Assembly (NCBI GenBank): GCA_034509425.1
Contig: JAVTVJ010000117.1
Coordinates: 2,108,001-2,172,000 of the forward strand
Source: Eopsaltria australis
Taxonomy: Eukaryota; Chordata; Aves; Passeriformes; Petroicidae
Length of the DNA: 64,000 bases
Direction: 5' to 3'
Below the pieces are notes generated by a model. That model searched no databases. It worked only from the letters and a program-made list of their open reading frames with translations, and was not told where the DNA came from. Of this stretch, positions 13,261-26,702 are shown in pieces. Numbering within the stretch: the stretch's first letter is position 1; every line of letters begins with the position of its first letter. The position numbers and the translations under genes are program-made.

Positions 13261-15596
13261 AGTAAGTGCAGCACCCAGGAACTTCCATCAGCATTCCTCA
13301 TTTTCCATGGGAGAAATCCAAGAATCCCCTGCAAATTCCCCCTCAGGAGGGAAAAAACTTAACATTCTACAGAAACCACTCTGTAATACAGAAAAGAGGA
13401 GCAACACATCAACACTTCCAAGTTATTTTACTTTCTAAACATCCAAAGTGGGAAGCAAAGAGGCCAGAGTAAGCAGGATGCAGCATTATCCTTCTTTGTG
13501 GGTCTGGAGGCAGAGAATATGAAAACACTTACAGTCCCCAGCAATAACAACAGGGACAAAGAAAACAATTTCCTGCTACCTCCACTCTGTCAGGATGAAG
13601 ATTTCCAAGTGATGGTGATGAATGGAGAGAGAGTAAATTACAAAAGGAAGAGAAAGTGACCAAAGCTGGCAAAAACTGTGATTTAAACAAAGGTAGAATG
13701 AGGCAAACGTTAAGAATGAGGGCAGCATCAAAAAGGTGCAGGGAAGGGAAAAGAAATCCTGAACTTGATTGAAAAGCCTCTCTTTAAATCTTAATCAGAT
13801 ATTTATGTCCCAAGAAAAAAAACAATCATTAAACAAGAACCTAAAGGAGGTATGTATTGAAAAGCCTTGTATTTTTGGGTTGAAAACCTTGGTTCAAAAG
13901 CAGATTCCAGGGAATGCCTGCCCTGGGTAAAAAGGCAAAGATCTGGGACCATTGCTTAAAAGAATAATAAAAGCCCTTTTGTAGGAGCAGGAAGATAATT
14001 TTAAAGCCCAGTGTATGTTTAACCTGCTTTTTTGTAGTAGCTCCATCAAAATACAAATTAAAACTCATGGCAAGATAGGAGCCATATTCACAGATTTACA
14101 ATTAAAAGCACTTAACCTTCAAGAAATAGACAATGAATGAGTTTACAACCAACAGAAAAACATATTTTGCAATAAGAATAAAAATTATTTAAAAGGTTTG
14201 AATACCTGCAACACATATACAATCTCCCTGGATAAATGACTGTTTCAAAAGACTTATTGAAAGGGTTAATATCCATTACAATATGATGATTTAAGGATAT
14301 CTAAATTTAAATTTAAATCCATAGGAAAATAGAATTCAAGCAAAGGGATGCAAAGAAATTTTATAACCTTATTGGTAGCTTAATTTCTATCTGTTATGTA
14401 TTGTCCCAAAAACTGGGAATGAAAAATGTCAAGGGGTTTGAAAACTACAAAAACAATGCAAAAAACCAAGAAGCATAAAAATAAAACTATAAAACAAAAT
14501 GGATAAGAACAAGAACATTTTGATGACTATTTACACTGCTTTTTAAAAAACAAAAAAGCCAATTTTTTCCAAATAAAAGGAAAAAGCACTGTATGTTTCT
14601 GATATTTTTGTCCATTACTTGGTAAAGTAAAATTCAACCTGAGTTTGAGTCAACAGATTTCCACTTGGTTGTGCTTTGGGAGTCACAAAGGCAAAAAGTA
14701 TTCCAAATTTACTGTTATTTTACCTATTCTGTAATTCTTTTTGACAGCTGCATTCCTTGTAATTAACATGATTTGACTTTGAACTTAATATTCAGCCAGG
14801 GATTTGCAGACTTGAAAACATCTCTCTTTAACCAAGTTTCTCACTGACAGGACTTAAAGAGTGCAGCACAACTCCCCCAGAGAAAAGAGCAGTGTAGGGA
14901 GCCCCTGACCCACAGGCAAGATTCCTCTTTTCACATTATCACCTTTTCTAGGATGAAATTGGAATTCAGATGCAATGATCATCTGAAGAAGATTAACCAG
15001 GCAATCCCTGGCTAGAGCCAGCAGCAGGAATCTTGAGGCAGGTGGATAATGGCAAATAATGGTTAATAATGAGCTGCACATCACTCCAGTAGGGTTCTAA
15101 GAATCAATACCCACAACAGCCTGCTTGATCTGAAATATATTTTCCCACAGAGACTGGAATTGCTTTTTCTTCAATTCTGTTTTTCTTGCCTGTAGTTTTC
15201 TTTGTAGGAAAAGTGAGGAAACGGCTGGAGAATCACGCAAAGAAAATTTAAAACTGGAAAAGAATAACAAACTACTGAGATCAGGTTTTAACACCAGGAT
15301 TACACTCAGAGCACATGGAAATTGCATTCAAACTCTACAAAAGTTAAATGAGCTGTACACCTCAGTACAACTGTTTTGTATTTCGTGATTTTGAGGACTA
15401 CCACATGCAGAGCCAAAATAAATTTACTTGAGATATTGCTAAAACTTAGTGATGAACCTTCAAGAAAGCAGAACTTTGATATTCTTTGACATGTGTGCAA
15501 TGTTTAAAAAGAAAAACAGGCCCCCAGATGTCATCAGTTGTGTATAGACAAAGGACAGGGTTAAACCCAGGCCCTTTCAGCAGGGACAGCACTCAC

Positions 15597-15707
15597 CGCT
15601 GACACTCCCCGGCATGCAGAATTAAATCTTCGTTGTTCCTGGCACTGATGGTCAACTCATGCTCTGTGGAATTGAAGACATCCAGGAGGAGGTGACACTG
15701 CCGGGTG
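15597..15707 (-). CDS. TRAPPC9: TRAPPC9 internal coding exon (next exon downstream)
   Basis: The 111-nt exon that follows the one at 26,560-26,702. The first base completes the split serine codon. It then encodes [20 protein letters not shown] followed by [16 protein letters not shown] and the first two bases (CG) of an arginine codon. This is the conserved TRAPPC9 segment that precedes the MAIQVDKF block in vertebrates. The acceptor is a clean pyrimidine tract ending in GAGCAG (complement of 15,708-15,713), and the donor is GTGAGT (complement of 15,591-15,596). Both sites are consensus, the frame is intact, and the phase matches the neighbour, so this is a functional exon rather than a pseudogene. 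I looked for the next exon (MAIQVDKF onward) on the minus strand in 1-15,590 and did not find it; it is presumably beyond the left edge. Confidence 0.93.
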
Positions 15708-18700
15708 CTGCTCAGATGGAGGGAAAAAAGCATGATTTCAATGATTATATTATTGTATGTCTATCAAAATCAATATTTATACATGGATATGCAAAACATA
15801 TGTACATTCACACACAGGTTTTATCTCCTACTCCAATTGTAAGGATATCGTTATCTCGTACTAAAACAACCTTTTTAATAATTAGAGATTTTTTTTTTAT
15901 AGAACCAAGAAGAAGAGTAGATCCTAAAGAGAAGCACTCTCATGACAATTCTGACCTGCACAATATCAAGCCCCACAGCATTTGATCACCTGTCCATATT
16001 CTCACTTTGCAGCTTTTACGTTCACTTCTGTGGAGAAAGCCACAGACATTTTTTTCAGTTCTTTGAGCTTTCACATAAAAAAAAAAAATTGTATTATTTT
16101 AAATTACCTTGACATTGCCTCTCTAAGACACAAATTTGCGTGCAATAATTTAAATTGGTTTAAGTTCGTAGTCAAAGAGCAATTCCATTTCCATGGCTTG
16201 CCTACAGGCCAAAACAAGCTGGCAATGAGAGCACTTAACCTCAAGAAGAACTTCTCTGAGAGGGAGAACTCTGTCCCCTCTGTCAGACACGCAAACACAC
16301 TCATTTCTCACAGAAAAACTTAATATTTGTCAGCTACTGTCCTTCAAATGCAAATTTACCCAGATGCATTTGATATAAATACGTCAACTGCATTTCTGGT
16401 AACCTCAGAAAATAATACTGACAAAGCCATAGAATAGAAACTTTACTGCAAAAGTTCATTCTAATAAATGTTTTAATTATAATTCACCAGTCTTATTAAT
16501 TAATATGAATAAAAATAATAATTTAATAATTTAGTTACTATTTAATACAATTAAGTGTTAATGTTTTCAATTAATATTTTATTCTAATTAATATTCTGGA
16601 AAATGCTATTCTAATTTACAACCTTTTCTTTCTTGTGAGACTATGCAGAAATAGCAGCATTGGTGATAAAAATATAAGACACTGGAAAATTTATTGGAAC
16701 CAGGTACTAAAATATCAACTCCAATCAGACAGCTGCAATAACACTTTACCAATCTATCTGAAATTCAAGACTTTCTAAGAAGCTACTGAACAACCTGGAA
16801 ATATCCCCAAAAGGGAAGAAAGAGGAATATTGGTCAGGTGAGAGCTGTCAGAGCCATCCTTCAATGTGCAAGTTCAAGCTACAGTTGTGTGTCTTGGGGC
16901 AACCATGAATATTTATTTAAATATTTATATTTATTGTACAATAATTCACAATTGAACTGAAATGTTATTCCAAAAATCAATTAAACTCAGAGATGTAGGA
17001 GTTTAAAAAGTGTTCTACTTTGGAAATGGATTCTCTGGTCCATTATACAACTCTGTTCTGAAAATCAAACATGTCCTGTCCAGAGCACACACAGGAGGAA
17101 ATTTTTTGCCAACCCTTGGGTGGGGAACACTCCCAGGACAAGCCCAGGAGGTTGAGGCTTAGGTCACAAACTGACAATAATGTCACCAGCACCAGGCACT
17201 GTGAGACCAGCAAGCACTGCTGGGGTCAGCACCACCTCTCTTAGCAAAAAGAAAAAGCAGAAGTGGGGGTGAAAGGCTTTTTTAAGATACATTTAAAGAG
17301 ATTTCTCTCTTTGTGTAAAACCCAATGACTACTGAATATAGAAGGGGATGCAGGAAGGCAGCTGAGTGCCTGAAGCAAATATGTCAAACCTCAAGAATTA
17401 AGAACAAATAAAGAGCCGTGGCTCTTGTTAGAAACTTCTTTCCTTAGAACTCACAAGAAAGAAATGGAAGGGCAGGACTTGAGTCAGTCACCAGAAAGGA
17501 ATGGAAAAGTAAAGTGGGAAAAGCTTTCATCAGCTTCTGTCTCATCACTGGGAGAGTGGGATGAGACCTGTGAAGTCTCAGCCAACCTCTGCATCTCCAG
17601 TAGATACAACGTGATGGTCTGGGAGAGCAACTTCCAGTGTAGATTAGTTTTCAAAACTTAATGTGGAAGGATTTTGTTATTTCTGCCACAGCAAACCCAA
17701 GCAAAAAACATTCAAGCCTCCTGCAATATCTACTGGCAGCAGAGCCACAGTTTTGCAAATAAAACAATTCATGCCACAAAGGACCTACACAAGCAGCCAC
17801 ACTCCAGGACTAAACAACATCACTGATATTAAAAACTCCCAAATATGAATTCTTGACAATTATTCATCATCATGACATTTATTTCCTCCTCTTCCAACAC
17901 TACACAAAACAGACACGTAGGAGAAATAATTCTTTCCCTGTCAATTTTAAGGTAAGTCTCAAAGGAAATCTTTAGGTTAGAAAAAATACAACTCGAAGTT
18001 ACAGAATTATTACAATATCTTGAAAACTTAGAAGAATAAGATATTAGTGGAAAAAAATGGAAGTAACATCAAGACTGTAGAAGAAGATAGCACTGGATCT
18101 TCAGAATCAAAGAGACTATTACAGCAATGGAAATCAAACACAATTAAAGGTTACAAAAATATTTCAATTTAAACAGCAAGCATCAAACAGAAGCTGCATC
18201 CAAGTAAGGAAACCAAGAAAGCATAAGATCTGGAAAATCAGATGCAATGCCAAAAAAAAGTTAAAAAAAAAAAAGAAATCCTGAAGTTGTTAAAGAACAA
18301 TGTGCTGAACATCTGAGAACAAGCAGGAATTTTTTTTTTTCATTCTACATCAGTAGGACTCTGTAGAACTCATGATGCTGAGCTATGAAAGTTCCAGGAA
18401 AACAAAGAATTAACAAGAAAGTCAAATAATTAATACCAATTTTCCCTACAGCAGAACATACAAAAGACCATCCTTTGCAAGACAGAAATTAAAGAACTTA
18501 TTTCAGTGTCAGTAAAGGAGATCTGAGATGCAAATCAAGTTCATGCAAGGGTGATAAAGGAACTCCAGTGAGATTTTGCTGAACTCCTATATTTAAGTGC
18601 AGTCAGAGATGTGTTGCTTAAACCAAGCTCTTTACCAGAAAATTTCAAACATCAAATTGTTTTAAGGATTTTAAGGCAATTGACCAAATCTTAGACCACT

Positions 18701-20093
18701 AGAGCTGACCTCAACACTAGGTAAATCAGGTTTTTTTTAAAGTCTGCCAGCTTAAATAAAATTTAAAACACTCAAAATAATAAATGGATCCAAAGCTGAT
18801 TACATTCTATCCCATAATGGCCTACTGACATGTCTGGCAGAGAAACACCAGTCATAAACCACAGATTTTTGGAACTGGGCAAGACTTGCCTACACATACA
18901 CAATTTATTCTCCCTTTTCCAAACTATCCACCACCATGTAATTTACACTAAATATTTATTTGAGGAGGGTAGATTTTGAGTCATTTAAATTTAGTTAAGT
19001 AGATGTTAGTTACCATTGATCCCAGAGAAGGCGGAGAACACCATGACTCACATTTCACACATCATGAAGTGTCACCAGTGGCTTCCCAGTCTTTTTTAGG
19101 GGTCACCTCACTGTTACCAGCTCCCCTTGAAGGTTTGGGTTGAACACACCCAGAACAAGTCAGTTTGTGTTTGGGTGGGGTGGGTTTGTGGTTTAGGATG
19201 GTATCAAACACACAACATGAAATCAGCTGTGCTGGACCATGTGCAGACACCAGGATACAGAACAAAAGTTCTTAAAAGGGTTTGACTCTTCTTCCCATCT
19301 AATGGGAAGGAAACAAGTCTGGGTCCAATAAATTGAGCCTACCAAAAATTACAGTACCCCAACATTTTTCTATTTTGATAACCTTCCTGATTTGTTCATG
19401 ATGTTCGCTTCTGAAAAATCTTCCATAAATGTCATGTTCACGGTTTTCTTTAACAAGTGACACAAAACTGCAGAAGATCGTAGAAGTAAAAACCGGAATT
19501 AGAAGGAAACATTTTCAGTAGATTGATTTATCATCTGAACATCTCAGAATAACAAGCAAATTTAAGTCAATACTGGTATCAAACAAAAAAAAAAAGTCTT
19601 TCTCTTAATTGAAAATTGAGTTAATTCAACAGTGTCTTAGAGATTTATTGTATAAATGAATTTCTGTTATCATCGACTGCAGAACTGAGAACATAGCACA
19701 AGCAAAAGTTAGCAGCACAATGAATCATGCTGTATTTTTAAAATCTTACAATGCCAGTTATGGTTCCAAAAACAGTCACAAAACTGGGGCCATGGGAACT
19801 TCAGGCAAGTGACAATGACACTGTGATCTAGAAATCTCTTTCCGGAGGATTGTGATTACTTGAAATGACAGCTGAGGATATTCTTCAGTAACACTGAACA
19901 CAGAATTAAACCCCAAATGCAGCTGCAATGATGGCTCACTTCAGTGAACAATCTCTCTGCTGTTCTGTCTCTGGCTAAGTTTTAAAGTCACTTTAAACAA
20001 GAAACTCTCAGAGGGGTTGGCAAGTTTCTGCATCCTGACTCATCTCACTTTCCCATCAACTGAAATCATGGAGTATTTTCATATCCACGCTTT

Positions 20094-20110
20094 CCCCCCC
20101 CCCCCCCCCC
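20094..20110. repeat. C17 homopolymer
   Basis: Seventeen consecutive C on the plus strand. TRAPPC9 is transcribed from the minus strand, so its pre-mRNA carries G17 at this point of the intron. Length is uncertain because such runs are hard to sequence. Confidence 0.95.
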
Positions 20111-22912
20111 TCCTCTTCTGTTTTCTTTGAACTGCCATTGCTACTCAGAATGGACAGAGAAGAGAAGCTTTGGTTCTGGCGACAGATGACAACCCTGTCC
20201 TCCAAAATCCACCGAGCAACACAAAAAGCAGCACAGCAGAAGAACGATCTACAGCACCTTTGCTGCTGCTGTTTTGTCTTCAGTAGGGTGTCTTTAATTT
20301 AATTTTTAAGAAATTATCTAGAAATGGAGTTCTCAAGACTAACTTCAGATGATTAAGTCAGTTTCTCCACCTTACTGGCAAAAGGTCTTTTCACATATTC
20401 CAAGAAGCGTCCTCATCTGACTTCTCCCAGTTGTAAACCTTTTCACTTATGCTAAATATTCCCAGCACATCTATAAATATTTCCAGATTTATGTTCTCAC
20501 ATCTTCATGTGTCAAACCATACATATTTAACATTTTGATCTCAAAAATCAATTCTCTCAATCTGCAAGCTACTTCGTGCTGCTCTTTCATGAACCCACTG
20601 CAATGTTACAGCAATAGCAGAAGTTAAATACCTCTGATTACCAAGATAATTTAACTATTGGATGTAACCTCCCACGTGTCATGAGCTACCACTCAGTAGA
20701 ATCTATATTGAGCTCAATAGTGGATAAATAAGGAATATATTTTGGACTGACATCCACTCCTAAGAACATTAATACAAATCCACTGCTTGACAGATTTTCC
20801 TAATGATTTGTCAGTTTAATTGAACTAAATGAGAGCTTTATTTGCTTTATTTAGTCAAATTTGCCTGATTCCCATTTGAATGACTATTATTATTAATATT
20901 TTCTATTAACAAAACAGTGAATTTAATACTAATTATTTTCTCCATGTGGAAACATCAGATCAATTTAAACAGGTCATATCTTAGTCTTCCTCCAAACTAA
21001 ACACCTTGCTCTTCAAGCACCCAAACAAGAGAGGTTTTCTCCACCTTTCAAAGCTCTATGACATTTTGAACACCAAAATACTAAGAAAGAAGACTGTAAA
21101 CAGATGCCTATCAGTAGGTGGCTGATTCTCATTCTGAATGGAGCAAATGTGAACATTTAATTTAAAAATCTGGCTATATAAAAACCAAGAAGGGTTTCAG
21201 AAAATGCTACTTTTTTTTTGTATAACAAAAAAGTCTGTTAAAGCACAGCTGAAGAAACAATGCTGTTTACTCTTTTCCTTGCATAATTTGCAAATATACA
21301 ATAATCAGGATTTCTGATCCAAACCTGATGTGTTGCAATTTATTGTAGTGAAAATAGGGGCAACCTTGGAAATTGGAATGGAAATTCTAAAAATTATGTC
21401 TGATTTCATCAAGCCTCCAAGTTCTACCCACCCAACTGAGGACCTCCTGAGAACCCTCACCACAGCCAAGATTTCTCTGTCTCCAAACCCTCAGGGAAAC
21501 CAAGTTAGAAAAACTGCATCCTAACTTTAAATACAGAACAATGAGAAATCTCAGACCAGGGAGCAGACTGCAGACTCTGCCATCAACTGATGCCTTCTGG
21601 ACAAAAACTCATAATTTCATTTAACAATATACATCAATGATACAAAGGAAAATTACCTTGAATCTACAGTCAGATGAACTGGCACTTTGAATTTAACCAT
21701 GTCAGACAGGCTACAATTCCTTTTTTTCCCCTCTGATTCAAATACAAGAACAGAATCTAAGGCTCAGCACTTGCCAGAAGAGATCTGTTGCTGATGTTTC
21801 AGCAGCTGTATGGTGGTTTTAAGATAGAAAGGAAAGTATTCTGCCCCACAAAAAATTTAAAGATTAAAAAATTACCTTATCATCTTAAAATATCATCTTA
21901 CAATTTGTAGAATTTAAGGTAAGAATATTATTACATATCTGGATTCCCAAATTTGCTTAAAAGTGAAGGCACCATCCCTGAGGATTGACTTCATCTACAA
22001 ATTCAGTCTCACCACATTTGTAATGAGCAAGATGAACATTTTCTTTGTAGGCTCTTATTAAGACACTTTTGTACTGATGGCACAGTGGCAAGGGCCACAA
22101 GGAGAGCAGCAGGCCCCTCACAGAGCACACCTTACTTGAATTCCTGTCAGACATGCAGTATTTTTTCTGGCATTTTCTCATGCTCTTTTATAAAGGCAAT
22201 AAGGAAGGACATTCAGTGCCTGTGCAAACTGGCAGATAACAGCTTTGAGAGAAACAACAGGTATAAAGAAGATTGTTCAAGACAACCTAGATAAGTTTCA
22301 ACAGCAGACTTGCTTAGAGCTAACAGGACAGCAAAGTGAGGAGGGGAAACACACAAACCCATCAAGGCAATGTTTCCTTACACTGAACCATTTGCATCCC
22401 ATCTCCACTGGCAGTCTGGGACCTGCTGGTAACTGCAGTGCTTGGAGGCCTGGAAGCACAGCAGTGTTTTGGGGCTAAGCCCTGGTAAGGAATCAATTAA
22501 TGTGCATGGCCAATTACAGAACACAGTAAGTACAATTTTACCATACAGATGTATCTGCATTTTATGGTAAATAAGTGGTTAAACAAGTAGATCCCTGAAG
22601 CCCTTCAAGACTTCATTGATCTGAAGGACAGAGTGGGAAAGCTTTCAACATTAACTCCTTATCTTTTACACCCCACTCCAGGGCTGCTTCCGAATCCTGA
22701 GTTCTTGGTGATGCCTCCTGGGACAATCCCCACCCTGCACACATGAACAGGCAGAGCCAAGGATTCCAGAGAACATGATCAGAGGGAATATTTCCCAGCA
22801 CAAGGCACCTCTGCCAGCCCCTTTGGATGAGAGAGCACGGGGTGACACCCAGGGAAGGACCTGGGAGCAGATGAAGCCCTTCACTGACAGAACATCCTCT
22901 GTCCCAACAGGA

Positions 22913-23227
22913 GAGCTGAGATCTGAACCAGAATTAGGTGTGGGGAGAGCAGAGAGCTGAACCAGAATCAGGTGTTGGAAGAGCAGAGATCTGAACTGGG
23001 TGTGGGGAAAGCTGAGATCTGAACCAGAATTAGGTGTAGGGAGAGCAGATCTGAACCAGAAGCAGGTGTTGAAAGAGCAGAGATCTGAACCAGAACTGGG
23101 TGTGAGGAGAGCTGAGAGCTGAACCAGAATTAGGTGTGGGAAGAGCAGATCTGAATCAGATTGGGTGCTGAGAGAGATCTGAACCAGAACTGGGTGTGGG
23201 GAGAGCTCAACGTGAACCAGAATCAGG
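22913..23227. repeat. 34-bp minisatellite, about nine copies
   Basis: The unit is close to GAGCTGAGATCTGAACCAGA plus ATTAGGTGTGGGGA, repeated about nine times with variants (GAGCAGAGATCTGAAC, AATCAGGTGTTGGAA) and a few shortened units. The minus strand stays open through it, giving a spurious 194-codon frame with repeated SGSDLS/LILVQLSAL-like peptides. It lies within the TRAPPC9 intron. Confidence 0.9.
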
Positions 23228-26200
23228 CAGCAGATCAGGCACTGCAGCACGACAAGGGCTGCATCCAGCCAATCTCAACAGCCCCATAGACCAGCACAGA
23301 TAAAGGTGAAAAAGGATCTGTTGTGATGATTAAACTGAACTGAAGATATGCTGGACATGTGTTTAATGAAACTTCTCCCCATGAGGCAGGAGCTTATCCA
23401 TGAGTGGAAGATATCATTTTGCTTAGATATTTAAAAAAACAAAACCCAAGCCCAAATCCCCAGTTGTTTCAGTGATATTTCCCATGCATTTCTGCTCAAG
23501 CAGCTAAAAAGAAGAAATACCAATTAAGTTTGGAAAGACTTTTACATAAACCATAATCTTTATGTTACAATGGGGGGTGAAGTGTTTTCATTAACATTTT
23601 TCCTGAGGTTTTTTTTCACTAAAGGCCTAAGGGAAGAATCAATGCTCCAAGTTTTTGTAGTTTCCTTTGACTTTTTAAGCCCAGAAGTTAGTAAGCTAAT
23701 GTTTCTTACTTTTCTAGAGGCAAAAATGTAAAATAAAAACAATAAAATGAAAAAGAAAAGGAAAAAAAATAATCCAGATAATGAAAGCAATGATAACTTC
23801 CATTCTGAAATGACAGCTAAGGAGGTAAATTATAAAATACAATTTCTTGTAATGACTAAACAAAAATAGCTCAGCACCTCAGACAGTACTTAAGCAATGA
23901 AGTCTCAGTTGTAAACCAAAAGGAAATCAGATTTGAGTTTTCACCAGAGCAAGCAAAAGTAAAATAAAACCCAAAGTTATAATTTGCTGTCATTGTGTCT
24001 CAGATATTGGCAGAGATCATCAACACTAAAAAAACAAACTTTGTTTCCTCTAATGATGAATAGCTATCCTTAGCAGACTGGGTTACACATTTCTGCCATT
24101 TTTCACTCTAAATTATAATGTCAAATGCCATGACTTCTCCTGCTGATGGGGAACCTGCAGAGGGATGCACAAGAGTAAAGGGAAGTGCTACAGAGCACTA
24201 AAGGCAATGACATGGAACAAGCAGTTAGAGATAAGAACACCAAAATGCATTCATGACTTAGCAAACAATATATACCTAAAGTAACAAAAAAAAACCAACA
24301 ACAAAAAAAAAAGCCTTTTGACAGGTCTGGCAAGAAAACATTACTGAGAGAAATGTAAATATTACAGTCTTTTTCTCCAACTCAGTAAAGCTTTTAGGCA
24401 CCCTTAAAAGCAGCCATGTCTTTAACTACATCTCCAATCTGCAAAGCACTGAAAGTTTCCACTGACTTCACTGCTGATCAGAGTGATGAACAGGCAAAGG
24501 ATGAAGCAAACACACACAATGTGAGCTGAAGCACTTGGCTGGATTGGAGCCACTAAATATAGCACCAGCTGCCACATGACGTGGGAAACTGTGCCCTGCT
24601 GAACACAGAAGCTCTGCCTTTGAATTAGCACCTCCATCTATTTGTAAAGATTTCAGGATTGAATGCTGGCCCCACATCATGAACTGAGAGCAGATTGACA
24701 AGGCAGGGGTAGGATAACCTTGTCCCACACAAAACACAGCTGGAGAAGCCAAGCACAAAAAGCCAATATCCCAACAAGGGAGAGTCAAATCAAAGCATCA
24801 GGTTGCATTTGAAGCTTTTATGGAAGGTTTGCAGCTTCACCCTCAATCCACCCTGTAACTATAAGGAATTGCAGTGAACCACAGAGCAGCCTGTCCATAA
24901 AAAATATACATTTTGAGAGTATGGAGAGCTTTTTTGACACTGAATGAAGGGGACTGTGCATTCAAATAATAAATGAAATCTGGTTATTTTAACCTGTATA
25001 ATGATTCTTCTTGAAAACTATTTTAAGTTGATGCTGTGGTACTTCCAGGTTGTTCAAGAGAGATAACTTATTCAATCTTGAAAACCTTACAAAGGCTGAA
25101 GAAATGTGCCATTGCAGGGATGAAACTCTGACTATCATTAAAAAGGGACTCAGAATTTTGCAAACAGTTGTTCCAGATACCATGTACTGATTTTGCTAAG
25201 CAGCATTAAATTTGCTTTACTTGAGCAATTTCTTAAATAATAAAACAATGTTATGTTACATTTTCAAACAGCAAAATGCTCAAGAAACTCGCTTACTAAT
25301 AGAGCCATATGGTTTTATAAGAGCTGGACACAATTGACTCATTAAAAATCATCTTGTTTGTCTCATTTTTGAACATTTTCTTTAAAAACTATTGCAGCGT
25401 TTCAGTATCTTTGTCTAACCTAAAATTCTCTTTATGTCTGCAAAGGTCATTATTTGTGGTACTACCTGTTGTGAAAAGCAGAATCCCATCCCTCTTGGCA
25501 GTGCCGTGATTAGAAACTCCCCTCCCTTGTCAGTCATCTTCCCTTCAGCAGGACCAGAAGTTTCTTTACACATGTTTTAGCATGAGTCCCATCTTTTCAC
25601 TCTTCTTTCTCCAGACTCTCCAACTTTTCTTCATGTTCAAGCCTAAAACCTTCCTTGATGCTTTAATTCTTCTGCTCAAAGCCCTGTTTTTCAGGCTGTG
25701 TTGCTGCCACAGGCTGTCCATCCATCCTGGGACACTTCTGCCACGGTATGATACTGGTGACTCAATTTTGTCCTTTGAAACCTAAATATTCACCCAGTAT
25801 CTCCCAGACTGGCATTTCCTTCTTGCCTATCTTTAGATTTCTGAAGTCTCTCATGAAAGGGTCCCAGGCCCAGTAGGAATCTCTTGGATCAATTAAGTTT
25901 CCCCTCTACTATTATTTTATTAGTGTTGCACACATAACTGCACTGAAATAATCTCAGAATTTAAACCAAACCAAATTCTTGCTCCCACTGTGCATAGAGG
26001 TTTTTTTTACAATAACTCTACTAATTATTAAAACTGATTACATTCAGTGCCTGATGAATTTTATTCAAACAGATTTGCATGATCACAGCATTTGACCACC
26101 ATCAAGAGGTGCCTTGGTTTTTAATATTCACTGTGACATGTGAAACTGCTCTGTGGGTTCCAAAAGCAAACAAGCACCAAAGCAGAGTCTGGTCACCATT

Positions 26201-26558
26201 TATTCCTCACATCATTCTCACGTACATTTTGGGTAAGATTCTGTTATACACACACCAAACTTTGTAATGCACAACACACCACAACTGCTAAAAGATAGAG
26301 AAAAAAGTACAGTAAACATGAGTTATCCTGTCCCTGCTAAAATAAATCATCATGAGAAAACATCTGAACCTCAGAAGCTCCTGAATGCACATGAATTGCT
26401 TCAATAAACTCCTAAATGAGCAATTTGGAAAATTTGTTCACTTAACTCTTTACCCATGTGTTGCTGATGATATTGAAAATGTTCCCAATATGGTCTTTGA
26501 GTTATATCCAACATAACAGAGCCAATGATTGAGATGTGAAGGGTCAGGGCAAGGCTCA

Positions 26559-26702
<144 letters not shown>

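Larger units (their letters stand above)
1..15596 (-). other. TRAPPC9: TRAPPC9 intron, 3' part continues beyond window
   Basis: Sequence downstream (in the sense of TRAPPC9 transcription) of the exon at 15,597. It holds a pyrimidine microsatellite (about 165-400), a CR1 copy (2,180-2,685), a possible ancient CR1/L3-like remnant (4,560-5,060), a short CR1 tail (7,077-7,128), an isolated CpG-dense patch (11,359-11,389) and a 39-bp duplication (13,183-13,260). The remaining stretches (400-2,180; 2,690-4,550; 5,060-7,070; 7,130-11,350; 11,400-13,180; 13,260-15,590) are AT-rich unique sequence in which I see no gene. Short open frames there lack splice-site support or recognisable motifs. Confidence 0.7.

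Noticed and set aside
1..15590. Search for the next TRAPPC9 exon (MAIQVDKF block)
   Set aside because: No reverse-complement match was found by eye; presumed to be left of the window.
22666..23250. 194-codon minus-strand frame with repeated peptides; also considered as CRISPR-like array
   Set aside because: It is a 34-bp minisatellite without unique spacers, in a vertebrate intron; there is no coding homology.
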